Of a stretch of DNA of 60,000 nt, positions 42,601-54,429 are shown in pieces (position 1 is the first letter of the stretch; the number at the start of each line of letters is the position of its first letter). The stretch is from Bolinopsis microptera (taxonomy: Eukaryota; Ctenophora; Tentaculata; Lobata; Bolinopsidae). Below the pieces are notes generated by a model that was not told the DNA's origin, made no database searches, and worked only from the letters and a program-made list of their open reading frames with translations. Made by a program: the position numbers and the translations under genes. The stretch lies in the NCBI RefSeq assembly GCF_026151205.1, contig NC_087077.1:12376983-12436982 (forward strand), read 5' to 3'.

Positions 42601-45462
42601 GATTGAAATACTGATAGTTGGATAATATCCGGTTGGAAGAGACAAGGACAAATGAAACAGGAAGTTAGAAATGTAGGAAAACTTTCGGTGTCAAGGCCAT
42701 CTTCAGGCTCAAATTATTTGTTATATACAGTAGTGTTGAAAGTATTAAAACTTTTGAAAGTATTAATACTTTCAACACTACTATATAACAAATAATTTGA
42801 GCCTGAAGATGTCAAGATGGCGTTGACGCCGAAAATTTGCCTACATTCGGACTAACTTCCTGTTTCATTTGTCCTTGTCTCTTCCAACCGGATATTATCC
42901 AACTGTCAGTATTTCTTCGGAAATCTACTACTTCTTCTACGGAAATCATTGAGTTTTGGGAATCACCACCAGTTTTGAGGAGAAAATTTAAGAGTGTAGG
43001 GGGGTCCGCTAATACAAGTTAGAGGATTGGAAAGTCAGGTACCGCTGATTACAACTTACAACTACCTGGCACCGCTGTAATCTGATTATATGTAACCTCT
43101 AGGTAGCTCAGGTTACAGCTTCTTTATTCTTATTGGTCATCACCCTGTCACGTGATATACGTTGTCATGACGAATGTTGTGATGACCGAGCAGTAAAAAC
43201 ACTGAACCGTGAACAATGTCAAAACAATAGAGCCGGCACGGGGACCTTCTAGAACACTGGGTTGCTAGGGTTACAGGGAAATGAGGCGGGGAGATATGGC
43301 CGGTACTACAATAATAGCTTGGGTATTTAAAACACGTTCAATTTGTAACCATGATAACGGAAAGTGAACAATTACTAAATTTATTGGTATTTAGCGTGGG
43401 TGGGACGAGGAGAGCATGCTACCGAGGAGAGCATGCTACCAGTTGCGAAATAGGCTCTTGTGCAACACAGAACACTTCATAGATCTAGGTATGATACCAG
43501 GTTATACAACAACACTATAAAGATGGGAACTGTAGAGCAGTTTAGACTAGATATAATATCGACAGAGACCACATCTAGAGTCTAGACGGGACTAATGGAG
43601 TACTTGTAACAACGGATATTATCACCCTGGAGTTACAGTATCACTTTGGATATCTCTGTGCCTGGAGATACTATCTCTCTACCTGGAGATAGTATCTCTG
43701 TACCAGGGGATGCCTATCTTGGAATATATAATATTTAACTATCTGTATTGATATATTATATTATAGCTATGTTGTTATGTTGTGTAAGTCTGTGGAGTAG
43801 TAGCGAGAAGGTATCGTAAACCTTTTAATTTGTTCTCTTGATTATTTGTCGATGATTTAAAGTAAATAAAATATATTATCACTGTGTACCTGTAGCACTG
43901 CGTGAGATCTGGAGCTAGTTTTGTTTACTGAGGTTGGTTCAGTAGTTCTCCTCTTGTTACCGTCCCTCAACATGTCCATAACTTCTCTTGTGCTCTGCGC
44001 TTCTACCTGACATTATACGAATTTTAAATTATGTACATATTGTGTCAAATTTTACGCTTATCAAGATTTATTACTTCGATAAACCCAACCACAGTGACCC
44101 CCAAGTTGCCCCCCTCCCCCTTCCTTCTCCAGTAATAATATTACCTCTTCAAGCCCAGCAACAGTTACACCAGTACTGTCCTCCCTCAGCTCCAGATCCC
44201 CTGACTCTGGACACAGCAGGTCTCTTATCAGCTCGTTATAAACCTGCCACGTGACATGTTAGTCGATATTACGTTCAACAAATCTGGTTAAACAAACTTC
44301 TATAATGAATTCTTCAGAAATCTAGAAGTAGTCTTCTTAGTCAACTACGCCATTCGAATGTTTGTCAGCTGGTTGAAACAGCATTAGAATTCAGATTAGA
44401 TCACACATTTTAACATTAAACTACTTGTTAAGATAACGGCACTGCAGTCACTATTTATTGTTCCTTACGTGTTACTTACTCATGATACTAACATTCACAA
44501 AGAACTTTCACATCTCATGCTAAGCTTTTTAACAAGACATAACGTCTGCAATAGTCAATACGTAAACAGGAAGAAGAGAAAGTTTAACTGTTAAAAAAAT
44601 CTTTGCAATTCAAGTGTTTTTTTTTCCTGCATCACAAGAATGCATCAGTATTAAGTAGACATATGTAGTAATGAGTTGGCAATTACCTCAAGATAGCTCA
44701 TGTAGACGGTGTAGGTGCTATTCTCAGAACCTTTCCTCACAAGGGCAAATATTTCATTCAAAGCAAGTGCCATTATCCCAGGGTTATCACCAGTACCCAG
44801 CATTGTGTATGTTTTCCCTGTCCCTGAATTTAGAGTTGGTCAGGTAACATTTTTCTAAGTCAGCAGCTCAAAGAGGTTCTTCTATTGTATTGAACTTTAC
44901 TTTTTTGTAATATAAATTAACAATGTTTACCTGTAGGACCATATGCAAAAACTGTTGCATTAAAACCATCAAGAACTGAGCTAATAAGAGGTTTTGTTGT
45001 TGCCAAGTAAACATCCAGTTGAGTATTGTAACTGTCGAATGCTATGTCGAACATGTACCGCTTTTCCCTTGATCGTTTTGCTCGCAAGATGTCGTCCTCA
45101 TCTCTAGGGTCCGTCAGGATAACCATCTGTCGGAAATTGGTGTGTTAACAAGTCTACAAACTATTCAACTATATTTTATGTTTATGGATTTTGATAACCA
45201 AAGGTTTGGTGCATTGAATAAAAAATAAATAAATAACCTGCCCATCCAAAACATGCACAATCCTGTCTTTACCAACATGGCGCTCAGTTGGGGGTCTTAC
45301 TCTTAGAACAACCTGAAAAATTCAGCAATATGTTTAAATCAAAACAAATATTTTAAAAAAACATAAGAATTTCTCTCTACAGATACCAGAACCGTTCTAC
45401 CTACCTGAAAATAGTCTTAAATGAGAACTCACCGTTAAATTTTGTGTTTCGGTAGGTCCCAT
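33685..45462 (-). CDS. KIF19: KIF19-type kinesin-8, complete 17-exon gene
   Basis: Plus-end-directed, microtubule-depolymerising motor; the vertebrate family member controls cilium length at the ciliary tip. Exons (descending): 45462-45433, 45312-45238, 45126-44931, 44823-44687, 44243-44145, 44006-43890, 42076-41708, 41584-41446, 41295-41211, 41000-40748, 40054-39932, 39784-39528, 39243-39113, 38521-38399, 35213-34731, 34415-34215, 33806-33685. All junctions are GT-AG, phases match, and the 2940 coding bases give 979 residues; human KIF19 is 998. Motor about 10-345: VVLRVRPP, P-loop GPTGTGKT near 98-105, switch I NKTSSRSH near 207-214, switch II DLAGSE near 243-248. After the neck (SHHIAKYPIIVEELHKEIAR) come charged, probably coiled-coil segments, then a serine/proline-rich and a basic tail (PRGKKTKNLNKAHVKSG, stop). 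Least certain are the donor of exon 8 (GTCAGA; reading on stops at 41429), the acceptor of exon 15, and the last stop, which overlaps a donor-like GTTAGT. Confidence 0.92.
33895..34125 (+). pseudogene. LINE C-terminal fragment in KIF19 intron 16
   Basis: About 230 bp clearly related to 54430-54690 (inverse) and 58480-58720 of palindrome 2, sharing TGGAAAGAGGTCA, GGATGCTGCTAA-like and GCAGGCCACTCC words. One frame gives ALNRVEWRNLLHRSRDMCDA, the usual LINE tail pattern. Stops are present. Confidence 0.6.
35285..38256. repeat. 3-kb minisatellite in KIF19 intron 14, unit about 34-40 bp
   Basis: Roughly 80 tandem units of CAACAGTCTGCTCTGGTAAC followed by a C-rich stretch. Units near 35285-36330 carry CACCCTCCCCCC spacers and frequent ATTCTG variants. 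From about 36340 to 38250 the spacers are nearly pure C-runs of 8 to over 20. On the KIF19 sense strand this is G-rich with dense G-runs. The sense-strand unit contains no stop in any frame, which is why long open frames cross it; they are not genes. Confidence 0.95.
38337..38378. repeat. 10-bp x4 tandem repeat (GTGACAAGGT)
   Basis: Four exact copies just beside KIF19 exon 14. The same GACAAGGTGT word occurs once near 40603 in intron 10, in a related flank. Confidence 0.8.
39033..39130 (-). repeat. 39-bp x3 tandem repeat across a KIF19 splice donor
   Basis: CACTCCTGGTAATTAATTAA recurs with period 39: ACCAGGAGTG (plus strand) at 39111 and 39072, and ACTAGGAGTG at 39033. The first is the exon 13 end and donor; the second keeps a perfect donor; the third has CTAGTAAT. 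Reading into copy 2 gives an immediate TAA. Confidence 0.85.
39276..39465. repeat. 9-bp tandem repeat TTAGTTACT/TTAGTTAAT in KIF19 intron 12
   Basis: About twenty 9-bp units; those near 39405-39460 are mostly the TTAGTTAAT variant. A repetitive Leu-Val-Thr frame runs along it and is not a gene. Confidence 0.85.
40533..40625. repeat. C-run with flank shared with the minisatellite edge (KIF19 intron 10)
   Basis: A run of about 20 C followed by AACTTGTAGATACGGAGACT and then AATGACAAGGTGT. The right edge of the intron 14 minisatellite (38250-38350) has the same order: C-run, AACTT, TACGGAGACTA, GTGACAAGGTGT. The two are copies of one dispersed repeat. Confidence 0.6.
42605..42914. mobile_element. 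310-bp fold-back MITE in KIF19 intron 6
   Basis: Inverted arms of about 140 bp, beginning GAAATACTGATAGTTGGATA and ending with its complement, meeting at a short centre near 42760. A few arm mismatches. No coding content and no clear target duplication. Confidence 0.75.
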
Positions 45463-46184
45463 GGCTAGGAAAGAGCATCTTTGCCATACTGAAAGGCTAA
45501 ATCGCAGCTTTCCATTTTGCTACATGACCAAAACACTTCCCTCGTTAACGCTAAAACATGTGCAAAATTAAATGTTTATAAAGACAGTAGGTTTAAATCA
45601 ATAAGAGTAAGATAATATCTTTACTAAACAGGGGCACCTGATTTACATCATACATGATGCTCCTGAAAGATTTAATGAATATTCAATTTATAATTGATGC
45701 TGAAAGTTTTAAAAATGATTAAAAAAACTTTCACTTGACCCTTCAGCTATATTGACTAAGTCGAATGATGGGAAAAATGGAAATCGTGGTTGAGGTTTAA
45801 ATTTGGAGGGGCTTGCCAAAAGATCAAGCTAAGGACTGGAGCAGAATTCTTGAAAGAGGCGCTGTGCTATCGTATACGATAATTTGTAGAGATCTTATTT
45901 TGGCATCATGTAAGATTTCATTTCGCATCCAATATCTCCTATTTTACTTAATCGGACTGACCATAAGCCGTGTGCATTCGTTTAGTGCATGGTGTAACGT
46001 TACAATTCATGACTCCCCTTCTTCTATTTTTCAAGAGCCTTCAACTCTTATTAACTCTTATTAATTAACAGAACATGCAATTTAATTACTAATAAAAGGC
46101 AGACAGAATCATTCTATTTAGTAAGGTCTATATTTGCACATTGTTCTGTCATATGTGATATGGTCCCCTCAAACTGTAACTCAC

Positions 46185-46298
46185 CCCGAGCAGTTTGTTG
46201 GGACCACTACTAGCATAGTCACAACATCTACAAAGCTGCCATATAGCCTGACTGACAATTTTCTCGACTGACTGACAATGTTTCTTCTTTTTCCCCAT
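46185..46298 (-). CDS. Possible alternative first exon of KIF19 (or of an unseen gene)
   Basis: An ATG at 46298 opens 38 codons (MGKKKKHCQSVEKIVSQAIW and a cysteine-rich end) and ends in phase 0 at a strong donor GGG|GTGAGT. The phase fits KIF19 exon 2 (also phase 0), which would swap out the 10-residue exon 1. I do not recognise the peptide, and no other downstream exons were found before KIF19. Confidence 0.3.
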
Positions 46299-46299
46299 T

Positions 46300-47090
46300 T
46301 AGAATACAAAGATTAGTACATTTTAGCTTATGATTAATATTATATTTTTACCTATAGTTTACCTAGATTGCTATACATAAAAGCAGGCCGTAAATAGATC
46401 ATTATTCAACACTAGTCCAGTTATAAATAAACTTGCTACCGGGCAGAAGAAAATAAATATTCTTCCTGTTAAAGAAAAGTTATCTATATGTTAGCGGCTA
46501 CAAGCTAGGCAGCTGCAGAAAAAATGCCGCGCACGTTCAGCGTACAGCTTTTCGTTTTTGATTTTACAAATGACAAAGCAACTTTTAATGATTATTAATG
46601 GAATTATCGGATATTTATAGTTCGTAGGACTCCACCTCCATATAGAGCATGGACTGACTCAGAAGGAAAATTTTAACAATAGTGTTTCAGTGTGTATCCT
46701 AGAAAATTCCAAGTCCTAGTAGTTTAGATGTTAAGAGCACCGATATATACATGCCTTAAATTCCCTCCGCCCCTCAGGAATGAATAGTACAAACCCTTTT
46801 AAGATTCCTTTATTGCATAATTGATTTTTATTTTGCCATTTATAGTTCAATATGTATTGATTCTTCTGTGGAAAATAAAAATTGTATTTTACTTAAAAAT
46901 TGTATTTTACTTATAACGATCTTCTTTAAAACAGTGAATATCATGATTCCAGTATCGCTTCCCGATTACTTAGTCATATGCCATTATGCCGTCCAGAGGT
47001 AACCCAAAACACTAGGCCCAATGCTCAATTAATTTATACATTATAGGTCTGACAATTTAACTTACGTAAGTACTATTGCATGTACCCTGT
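46300..47090. other. Intergenic DNA upstream of KIF19
   Basis: AT-rich. No exon or repeat was recognised. Confidence 0.4.
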
Positions 47091-47578
47091 TCGGAAGCAT
47101 ATCGCTGTTATATATTGTATTATTACTATAATTGATATTGTTATGTTTACTAATCAATGAACTTCCCTATCCTCTTATGGTTAGTACTACATAGTCTGAT
47201 CCTTGTCTACATATCAAAACTGGCGACGAGAAGATGGCAAACAAATTAGAAAACCTGTCCCTGATGGCAGATGTGAAAAACTGGGTGGAAAGATTCGAAT
47301 TTCATGCCCTAGCTAATTCATGGATGGGGGCAGTGCCGGACCTAGCAGACGACAACAGTTACGCAGCAGAGCAAACCTTGATCATAAAAAAGAATGTAGC
47401 GATGTTCATATCTAAATATGATGCTGAAATTTTTAAGCTTTTAAAAGCTTTGTGTGCGCCGGAGAATGTAGCACCTACTAAATTGGCTCAAAGGCACAAA
47501 TTTAGGAGTGGACGTCAGCAGTCAGATGAGTCTGGAGCCAGCTTTATATCGAGATTAGGGTCACAAAGACTTTTTTAA
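47091..47578 (+). mobile_element. Truncated Gypsy-type retrotransposon: LTR, primer site and 5' gag
   Basis: A probable LTR at 47091-47216 (TGTACCC...TATCA, with a TATATATT box) is followed by TGGCGACGAGAAG, the same serine-tRNA-type primer site as the intact element at 15-20 kb. A gag frame starts at 47234 (WVERFEFHALANSW, 114 residues) and ends abruptly after SFISRLG, where homologues would continue. The rest of the element is absent. The LTR boundaries are inferred, as no second LTR is present. Confidence 0.65.
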
Positions 47579-48458
47579 AGATCTATATGACTAAAAGGAT
47601 TTATCTACCAGTAATTAGTGTGTGTCCAGCAGTCAGAACGAATTATTCTTTCAATGCGGATCTAATCAAAAATTAAATACCTTTGAAATGCAAATGCTGA
47701 TACAGTCTTGTTTCAAAAAATTCATAAGAAAAAAAATACCCATTCAAATAATATACACATAATCATATAACAATAATGTATGACCCTATATAAAATTCAA
47801 TATAAAAATTCAATAAAAATCTTAGAAAATTTCATAAAAACCCTTTGTAGTACTATTAGTGTAATGTGCTTGCGAGGAAAGCTAAAACGTGCGCTATTCG
47901 CTCATTTTGCCAGATATAAAGAGCACCTTGCATTTATTTGGGTGAAATTCATCGCTTCACTGTATCTTTGGCATAATGAATATCTTTGGTTTCATCCTTT
48001 TGTGGCAAAGACAAAGAAGCATTTTTATAAATCTTTATTCCACTGGGAAGTATTAATGAATTATTTATAGATAATGTATTAGATTTTATTAATTAATAAA
48101 ATTTAATTTGATGAATTATTAATGTTGATGGAAAAATATATTTATTTAAATTATTTTTTATTTAGTGCAATGATATTTTATAGACACTTGTGATGATCTT
48201 ATGTCATAATCTTTATTTACTTACTTTTGACTTGATTTTCTAAATAAAACATTCTTGATTCTATCAGCTAACTTTGTTGATTCACGATGTCAATCCTTCG
48301 CAGCTCGGTGACACTGGTGTGCCCACCTACGAGTGGTATTGAAACGTAGCGCGCCTGAAACTGGAAACGTAGCGCGGCTGAAAGCATGACAATGTCAGCC
48401 GCGCCGTAAGCTTTCATTAGGTTTCAGGTATCGCGTCCGCGGCAAACAGAAGATAAAT
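47579..48458. other. AT-rich region without recognised genes
   Basis: The only structure seen is a GC-rich hairpin near 48370-48410 (GCGCGGCTGA...TCAGCCGCGC). A 96-codon frame at 47780-48070 has no recognisable motif and biased AT composition. Confidence 0.4.
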
Positions 48459-49140
48459 CGGAAATTGTGGAACCAGATGATACGGTTTTTGAGGCATTTT
48501 GATACGGTCATTTTAGTCTGTTAAAGTAGTCTCAGAGTGCTGGAAATGGTTTCACGGTGTAGGGGGATGTGTTTACTAACTATTTTGACGTCAAAATTGT
48601 CGCCAGAGGGGTTTTTGGTAGTCATGGAATGAAACGGAATGAACAAAAATGAATTTTTTTTTCTAAAACTCTCGGATAGCCCCAAACAGGTCGGAATCGG
48701 TTTGGTATTGACCCTATAGTGTTCCTACAAAGTTTGGTGGCCCTAGCACTCCCAGAACGCCCACGAGAGAACTTGATTCCATTTCCGTATCAGAAAAGCT
48801 GGTTCCTGAGTATCCGAAATTGAATACCGTGAGATATACGGTTTTTGCGGCATTTTTGATACGGTCCATTTTTAGTCCTGTTTAAAGGGGCTGCAGAGTG
48901 CTGCAGATGATTGTACTTGTAGGGGGATGTGTTTTACTAACTAATTTGACGTCAAATTGTCGCCCAGAGGCTCCCTGAGTCATGGAAGGAACGGAATTGA
49001 ACAAAATGAATTTTTTTCTCTAAAACTCGTCGTGATGCCCCAAAACAGTCTGGAATCGTTTGGTATGACCCTAATAGTGTTTCCAACGAAGTTTGGGGCC
49101 TAGCATTCCCAGAACACCCCCCATTATACCCTTGGCTGGA
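48459..49140. repeat. About 355-bp tandem duplication, diverged
   Basis: Copies start at about 48459 and 48813, sharing ATACGGTTTTTG, GTAGGGGGATGTGTT, TTGACGTCAAA and GAATGAATTTTTTT-like blocks in the same order. A partial third copy seems to follow at about 49300-49380. The copies differ mainly by single-base insertions and deletions, many in homopolymers. Confidence 0.7.
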
Positions 49141-49811
49141 TTCAAGAATTTAAGAACCAGTTTGAGCAGATAAAACGGATTTGGAAATTTTGGCCTGCTT
49201 GTGTTGTCAGAGAGTGCATTCGGTCAACAGTTTTCAAACAAGATGTGTTTACCAACTTAGTTTTGTACCCTACCAATTTCAGCCTTACCAATTTTTCAGA
49301 ACGTCCCAATAGAATCCGTTCCATTTCTCCCAAGAAGCCGTAGACAGGTTTTTTGAATACAAAACTCGGTAATAACAACTTTTTACTTGGATGGATTTCA
49401 TAATTAAAGAGAGCAGAGTTTTTTTAAAAATTTGCCATATTTGGCACAATTTCTTTAGCTATATCTTCGACAGTTTTTTGATGCATTTACAGTGTCTAAC
49501 CACGCCTTTTGTTTTATTTAACGAACGTAAGATTGTGTATCGCTGAACCACCAGATATAATGACAACAAAGATAACGGTGACTGAAATAAGGCGAAAACT
49601 TGTTTAGCCACAAGCTAAATGAAAAGTTGAGTTTCGAAGCTTGATGTCAAATTAGACAAATTCTTTTAAGCAGATAAGATATTTAATCTAATACATGAAA
49701 ACATAGCACGGCATGATAACAATATGAACATTATGTTAACCATCAGACTTAGTTTGTTTCGTTTTATGGTGAATTACAGCCTGCCAGCATCTTATGATCA
49801 TCATAGCAGTT

Positions 49812-50003
49812 TCACGCAACATTGTCGTCTGAACTGCTTGTCACTTTGCGGAGGACATTAAAAAGACATCCGTAGTAGATGATAAGTAGGGGCCCTGGTA
49901 GTGTGAACATAAGTCTTCGAAGGGACCAAATTGTGTGGGACAGAATCGCGGCGTGCACAATAGCAGAGGCCGCTTCGTATTGAATATCAAACGCTCTGAA
50001 CAA
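49812..50003 (-). pseudogene. Possible receptor-like membrane fragment
   Basis: A 63-residue frame with a hydrophobic block FTLPGPLLIIYYGCLFNVLR followed by basic and acidic residues, loosely like transmembrane segment 5 of a rhodopsin-type receptor. An AG acceptor precedes it. Evidence is weak, and no partner exon was found nearby. Confidence 0.15.
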
Positions 50004-50426
50004 AACACGAGGGTTGTTAGACGTGTAAAAAACTGAAACCTTTCATTCTGCTGGGGTTATTAATAGACAAGAACCATGCATTAGATATAGAATCAGGACC
50101 TCTATCAGAAGTCAAATATCAAATACACACGAATTGGTAAACCCATTTTTATTCGATCCATGAATGAAACGAGAAATTGTCGCCGAAATTATATTAATTA
50201 GAGTCCACGAAAAAGCAGCTTACTTGGAAACCATGACTGAGCTCCATGGAGTACACACAACATCGACGATCAAGAAACCCTAAACCCCCAAAGTTGACCT
50301 CACTTCACCCAGTAGGTACAGCGCGGCGAAAATTATTATAAAATATCAGCACGAGATAATTATAAGATGTAATTAAACTTAAAGGACTGCTGCTAAATAT
50401 AATCACATGTGAATAGTCTTAATAAT

Positions 50427-50456
<30 letters not shown>
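50427..50456. repeat. 30-base G homopolymer
   Basis: Uninterrupted G-run directly before minisatellite array A. Its length in the genome may differ from the assembled value. Confidence 0.9.
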
Positions 50457-50457
<1 letters not shown>

Positions 50458-50459
50458 GG

Positions 50460-50875
50460 GCGAGGTGGGTCTCCGCCCTAGAAGAGGGGTCTGGCAAACA
50501 GAATGGTGGGTCTACACTCTGAATAGTGGGTCTAGCAACCAGAATGGCGGGTCATTCGGCCGTAGAGAGTGGATCTGGCACCAGAATGGTGGGTTCTGCA
50601 GTCTAGAATAGTGGGTCTTCGCTATAGAAGAAGGTCTGCAAACCAGAATTGGGGGTCTATAAAATAAAATAGATGATATTATGGTACACAAGAATTGTGT
50701 GACAGGACTCTAGATAGTGGTCTGGTAACCCGAATGGTGGTTCCCTCACTATAAGAAGAGTGGTTCTGGCAACCAGAATGGGTGGGTCTCACATCTAGAA
50801 GAGCGGGCTGGCAACCAAAATTGTAGGTCTACACTCTAGAAAGTGGGTCTGGCAACCTGAATTTGGGAGCCTAGA
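50460..50875. repeat. Minisatellite array A (GGGTCTGGCAACCAGAATGG family)
   Basis: Irregular units of about 22-24 bp (double unit about 46) of the form GTGGGTCTGGCAACCAGAAT then GGTGGGTCTACACTCTAGAA. Heavily corrupted by small indels. Confidence 0.8.
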
Positions 50876-52565
50876 TAGGATAAAAGGAGACAAGGATACT
50901 AGGATAACAAGGATACAAGAAACAAGGATACAAGATACAAGATACAAAGGATACAAGGATACTAGGATACAAAAAGTGCTAATTATTTTAATGGAATTCA
51001 CAACAATAGTTTTTAAAATTCTGAAATAATTTAAGGTTCAAAATTTAGTTACTTAAAATGTGTAGGGATAAAATAGAAATGTTTTATAATACTATTTTTC
51101 TAATAAATAGATCGGATATGTAAGATTTCGATCTTTTTTTGAGGTTCCACAGTTCGTTCACAGAGAGAATTTGAATGGATTGCTCTTGCGTGGCAGTACA
51201 AGTTGGTAGGGTCCCTAAAGTTATATCGGATAGCAAACCTAGCTAGGTCCAGTAATTATTTTTGGGATGGAAGTTAAATTTTATCTCTAACTGAGGAGTA
51301 GAGAAACCGTCCAGTTAGAACATAAATTTGGTTCTAAAGGGGTTTCGTACGGGCCCCCTCCACAATGTAAAGATTGTGGGCAGCTAATACAAAACCTTGT
51401 TTAAGCTTTCCGAGCATCAGGGATCTTACCACTCCAAGTATGTTTCTGGTTCAAAACATGTCTAATTTGATTGTAAAATTCTAATTTAGGTGATGATCCT
51501 TGGCAGATTTCCAGGTATCCCACAAATTCTTCCCTCATGTCTGTGACTGATTTGTGGTAAGAGCTTGGATTTGAAGAGGATGAGTGGGGAAGTGATATTT
51601 GGTGATAAGATTGGCGAGGTTGGTGTAACCAAGGGAAGGCCCCCAGCAATAATCTGCTCTTGAAATGCACAGCGGAGAGAAGTTCATTTTTCATGCTTAC
51701 AAGGCGACTATAGAAATCTATTGCAATTTGCAGGCTTCAAAAAGAGGGGGGCGCCCACTTTCGCCCCCAGCAGCCTATATTTGATGCCTTTGGAATAGAC
51801 AGACAAACCTTGATAAACTTAAGGTGGAACGTTCATAGTGGTCTGTGATATGTACGTGAGAGTTAATGCGTTGGGGTGTGCTTTGCTATAACGTTTTGGA
51901 GAGGGTATCTCTGTTTTTTGAATTGGGGACATAAGATTTGGCAGCCATAAGCAGGATCGGTTTTATTTAGAGGAGTCAAATAAAATGTTTAGGGAACTGT
52001 GTGAGAAAGCATCTTAACGATATTGCCTTGGCAAGCCCTATAGAGCACGGAAAGCCTTGGCCCTCAGCTCAGTATTTGCTGCTGTAGAAAATGCCCAATT
52101 CTGGGGATATTAAGCAAGATAGCAGTATTTTTCGGTGTGTTTGGATGGCTTGCCTCCCAAAATGAAAGATTCATAGGATTGTTTTTGTCTTTAGGAGGCA
52201 AATAATGAGAATCTTGGTTTTTTTATAATGTTTTATTCAAGGCCCATAGAGTTTACCAGGAATCGAATAGGATGTTGATATTGCCTCAATGCCTTGGACT
52301 TAGGCAAGTAGGGACAAGATCGTCCAGCCCAGAGCAATGTATATTTACGGACGTCAGCAGAATAGATAATCACCACAAGATTTCAGGAGAGATGAACTAA
52401 GTTCCTTTGATATAGATTTAAAAAAGGTCCGGTGATAGGTGGTCCCTGCTTTGTTCCTTTTTCCAATGTTCAATATAATGGACAAGAATTTGGAAATTTG
52501 TATAGAGCTATTGGATTCTATAATAAACTAGAATATAGAGCTATGGTAAAACAGAATTGTGGTAA
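50876..52565. other. Spacer between the two related minisatellites
   Basis: Begins with a short GGATACAAGGATAC tandem stretch (50880-50970). The rest is AT-rich with no gene I can support. A 97-codon minus-strand frame at 51401-51694 has no recognisable domain. Confidence 0.4.
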
Positions 52566-53050
52566 ACTGGACATCTAGAATAGTGGGTCGGGCAACCAGA
52601 ATGGTGGGTCTACACTCTGGAATTAGTGGGTCTGGCTACCAGAGTGGTGGGTCCTTCGCCTTAGAAGATGGTCTGGCAACCCAAATTGGGACTATAAACT
52701 AGAAATATAGGAGATATGGGCAACCATAATGGTGGTCTGGACTCTAGAATAGTGAGTCTGGGCAACCCGAATGTGGTCCATCACTCCTAGAAGAGTTGGT
52801 TCTGGGCAACCAGAATGGTGGTCTTCACTCTAAAGATTGGACCCTGGCAACCAAAATTGGTTTGGTCTATCACTCTTGAAGAGTGGGTCTGGCAACCATA
52901 ATGGTGGGTCTACACTCTGGAATAGTGGGTCTGGCAACCAAATGGTGGGTCTTCGCCCTAGAAAGTGGTCTGGCAACCAGAATGGCGGTCTCCGCGTATC
53001 AAAGATTGGTCTTGGCAAACCAGAATGGTGGTCTGCAATCTAGAAGAGGT
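52566..53050. repeat. Minisatellite array B, same family and orientation as array A
   Basis: Same unit words (GTGGGTCTGGCAACCAGAAT, CTACACTCTGGAATAGTGGG), also full of small indels. Confidence 0.8.
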
Positions 53051-54429
53051 TGGCAGAGGGAGATTTCCAGGGTAGAATAGAACAGTGTAATTGGTCGACG
53101 TTGGGAGGATTAAATATTTTTAACATAGCTTAGAACATTGATTAGAGGAGAGTGCCTTTGAGATCCTTTGCAAAGGTAGACAAAGCATATTATCAATAAT
53201 ATACTTATGCATTAATAAACTTAAAGAATATATAAATTTTGAATGCAAACCTCAGTTGATTTCATCTTTAAACAGAATTGAAGCTTTGACTTTTATGGTC
53301 CTTTCAGGATATCCCCTTTTTTTCTGCTCTGAACATTTTTGCCGACTCCATGATGTTTAAAAGCATGTGTTTCATATATTAGTTCCAGAGCTCCGATCCC
53401 TAAACCATTTTGATTAGCAAGACGTTAAATAACATTTTTTCTGGAATCTAAACATTAAAGTTGTCCACAGTTTATACAGCCAAAACCATAATCATAAGTA
53501 GGAATATGGGAAACCGAATCCAATGCAACAATAATAATAATAAATTGACGCTTAAGAACACCACTATTAATGATAAACGTAATACTCAGCAGTGTTTAAT
53601 CTACAGAAACAATCATGACTAAAGTTAGGACTAGGTCCATGGTATCATATAACATGAAAATATTATATTAAAATGGAAAGGGTGAAGCTTAAAATTGAAG
53701 AACTCAAACTAAATAACTAAAGAACTAACACTAAATGTAGGCCAATCATCAGTCCATGATAAAGTTTTCAAGTTCATGCTGAACAATTTGAATAAGAAAT
53801 TTTTATTTAATGAACCAGTTTTATATTAAATACCTTTGCTCGAGCTATAGAATACTGTCCAATACATGTTTGCCATGTTTTACTCTCATCGACCCTTCTA
53901 ACTCTTCTCAGCAAACTAAACACTTTCCAATCTGAACGAAAATTGTGAAGTGAAAAGCATCTGCCCAGAAAGTTTGGTTTAACCTCTTTTCAACAATAGT
54001 CAAGTGTGTTTTTTTATTTCACAATTAAAAGTGGTTACATTTAAAGTGTTATATTGAAAGTAATGTGGTAACAATCTAAGCATAATTTTAGTTACTGGAG
54101 TGCAGTGGTTCTTACGTACACAGAGGACATGTCCAGTAATAGATTCTCCGAATCTCCACAAAATACGAAAATCCATCAACTATCATATGTTGTTGTAATA
54201 AAAAGGTTTACTTGAAATTCAAACATTCCCCCTAGAATAAACAAATGTTTTGATGAAAGTACATTGTTTGATCCACAATTATCTATAGTAAGTTACCGAT
54301 TGCTAACATTAGGCAATACAAACTAGTCAGTCCAATTCAACATTTTTCAATCAAGTTTACTAAGAAAGTCTCGAACAGGGTTCCCTTTAATTCAGTAACA
54401 GCTGTAATGCAAGTAAATCAATACAACAT

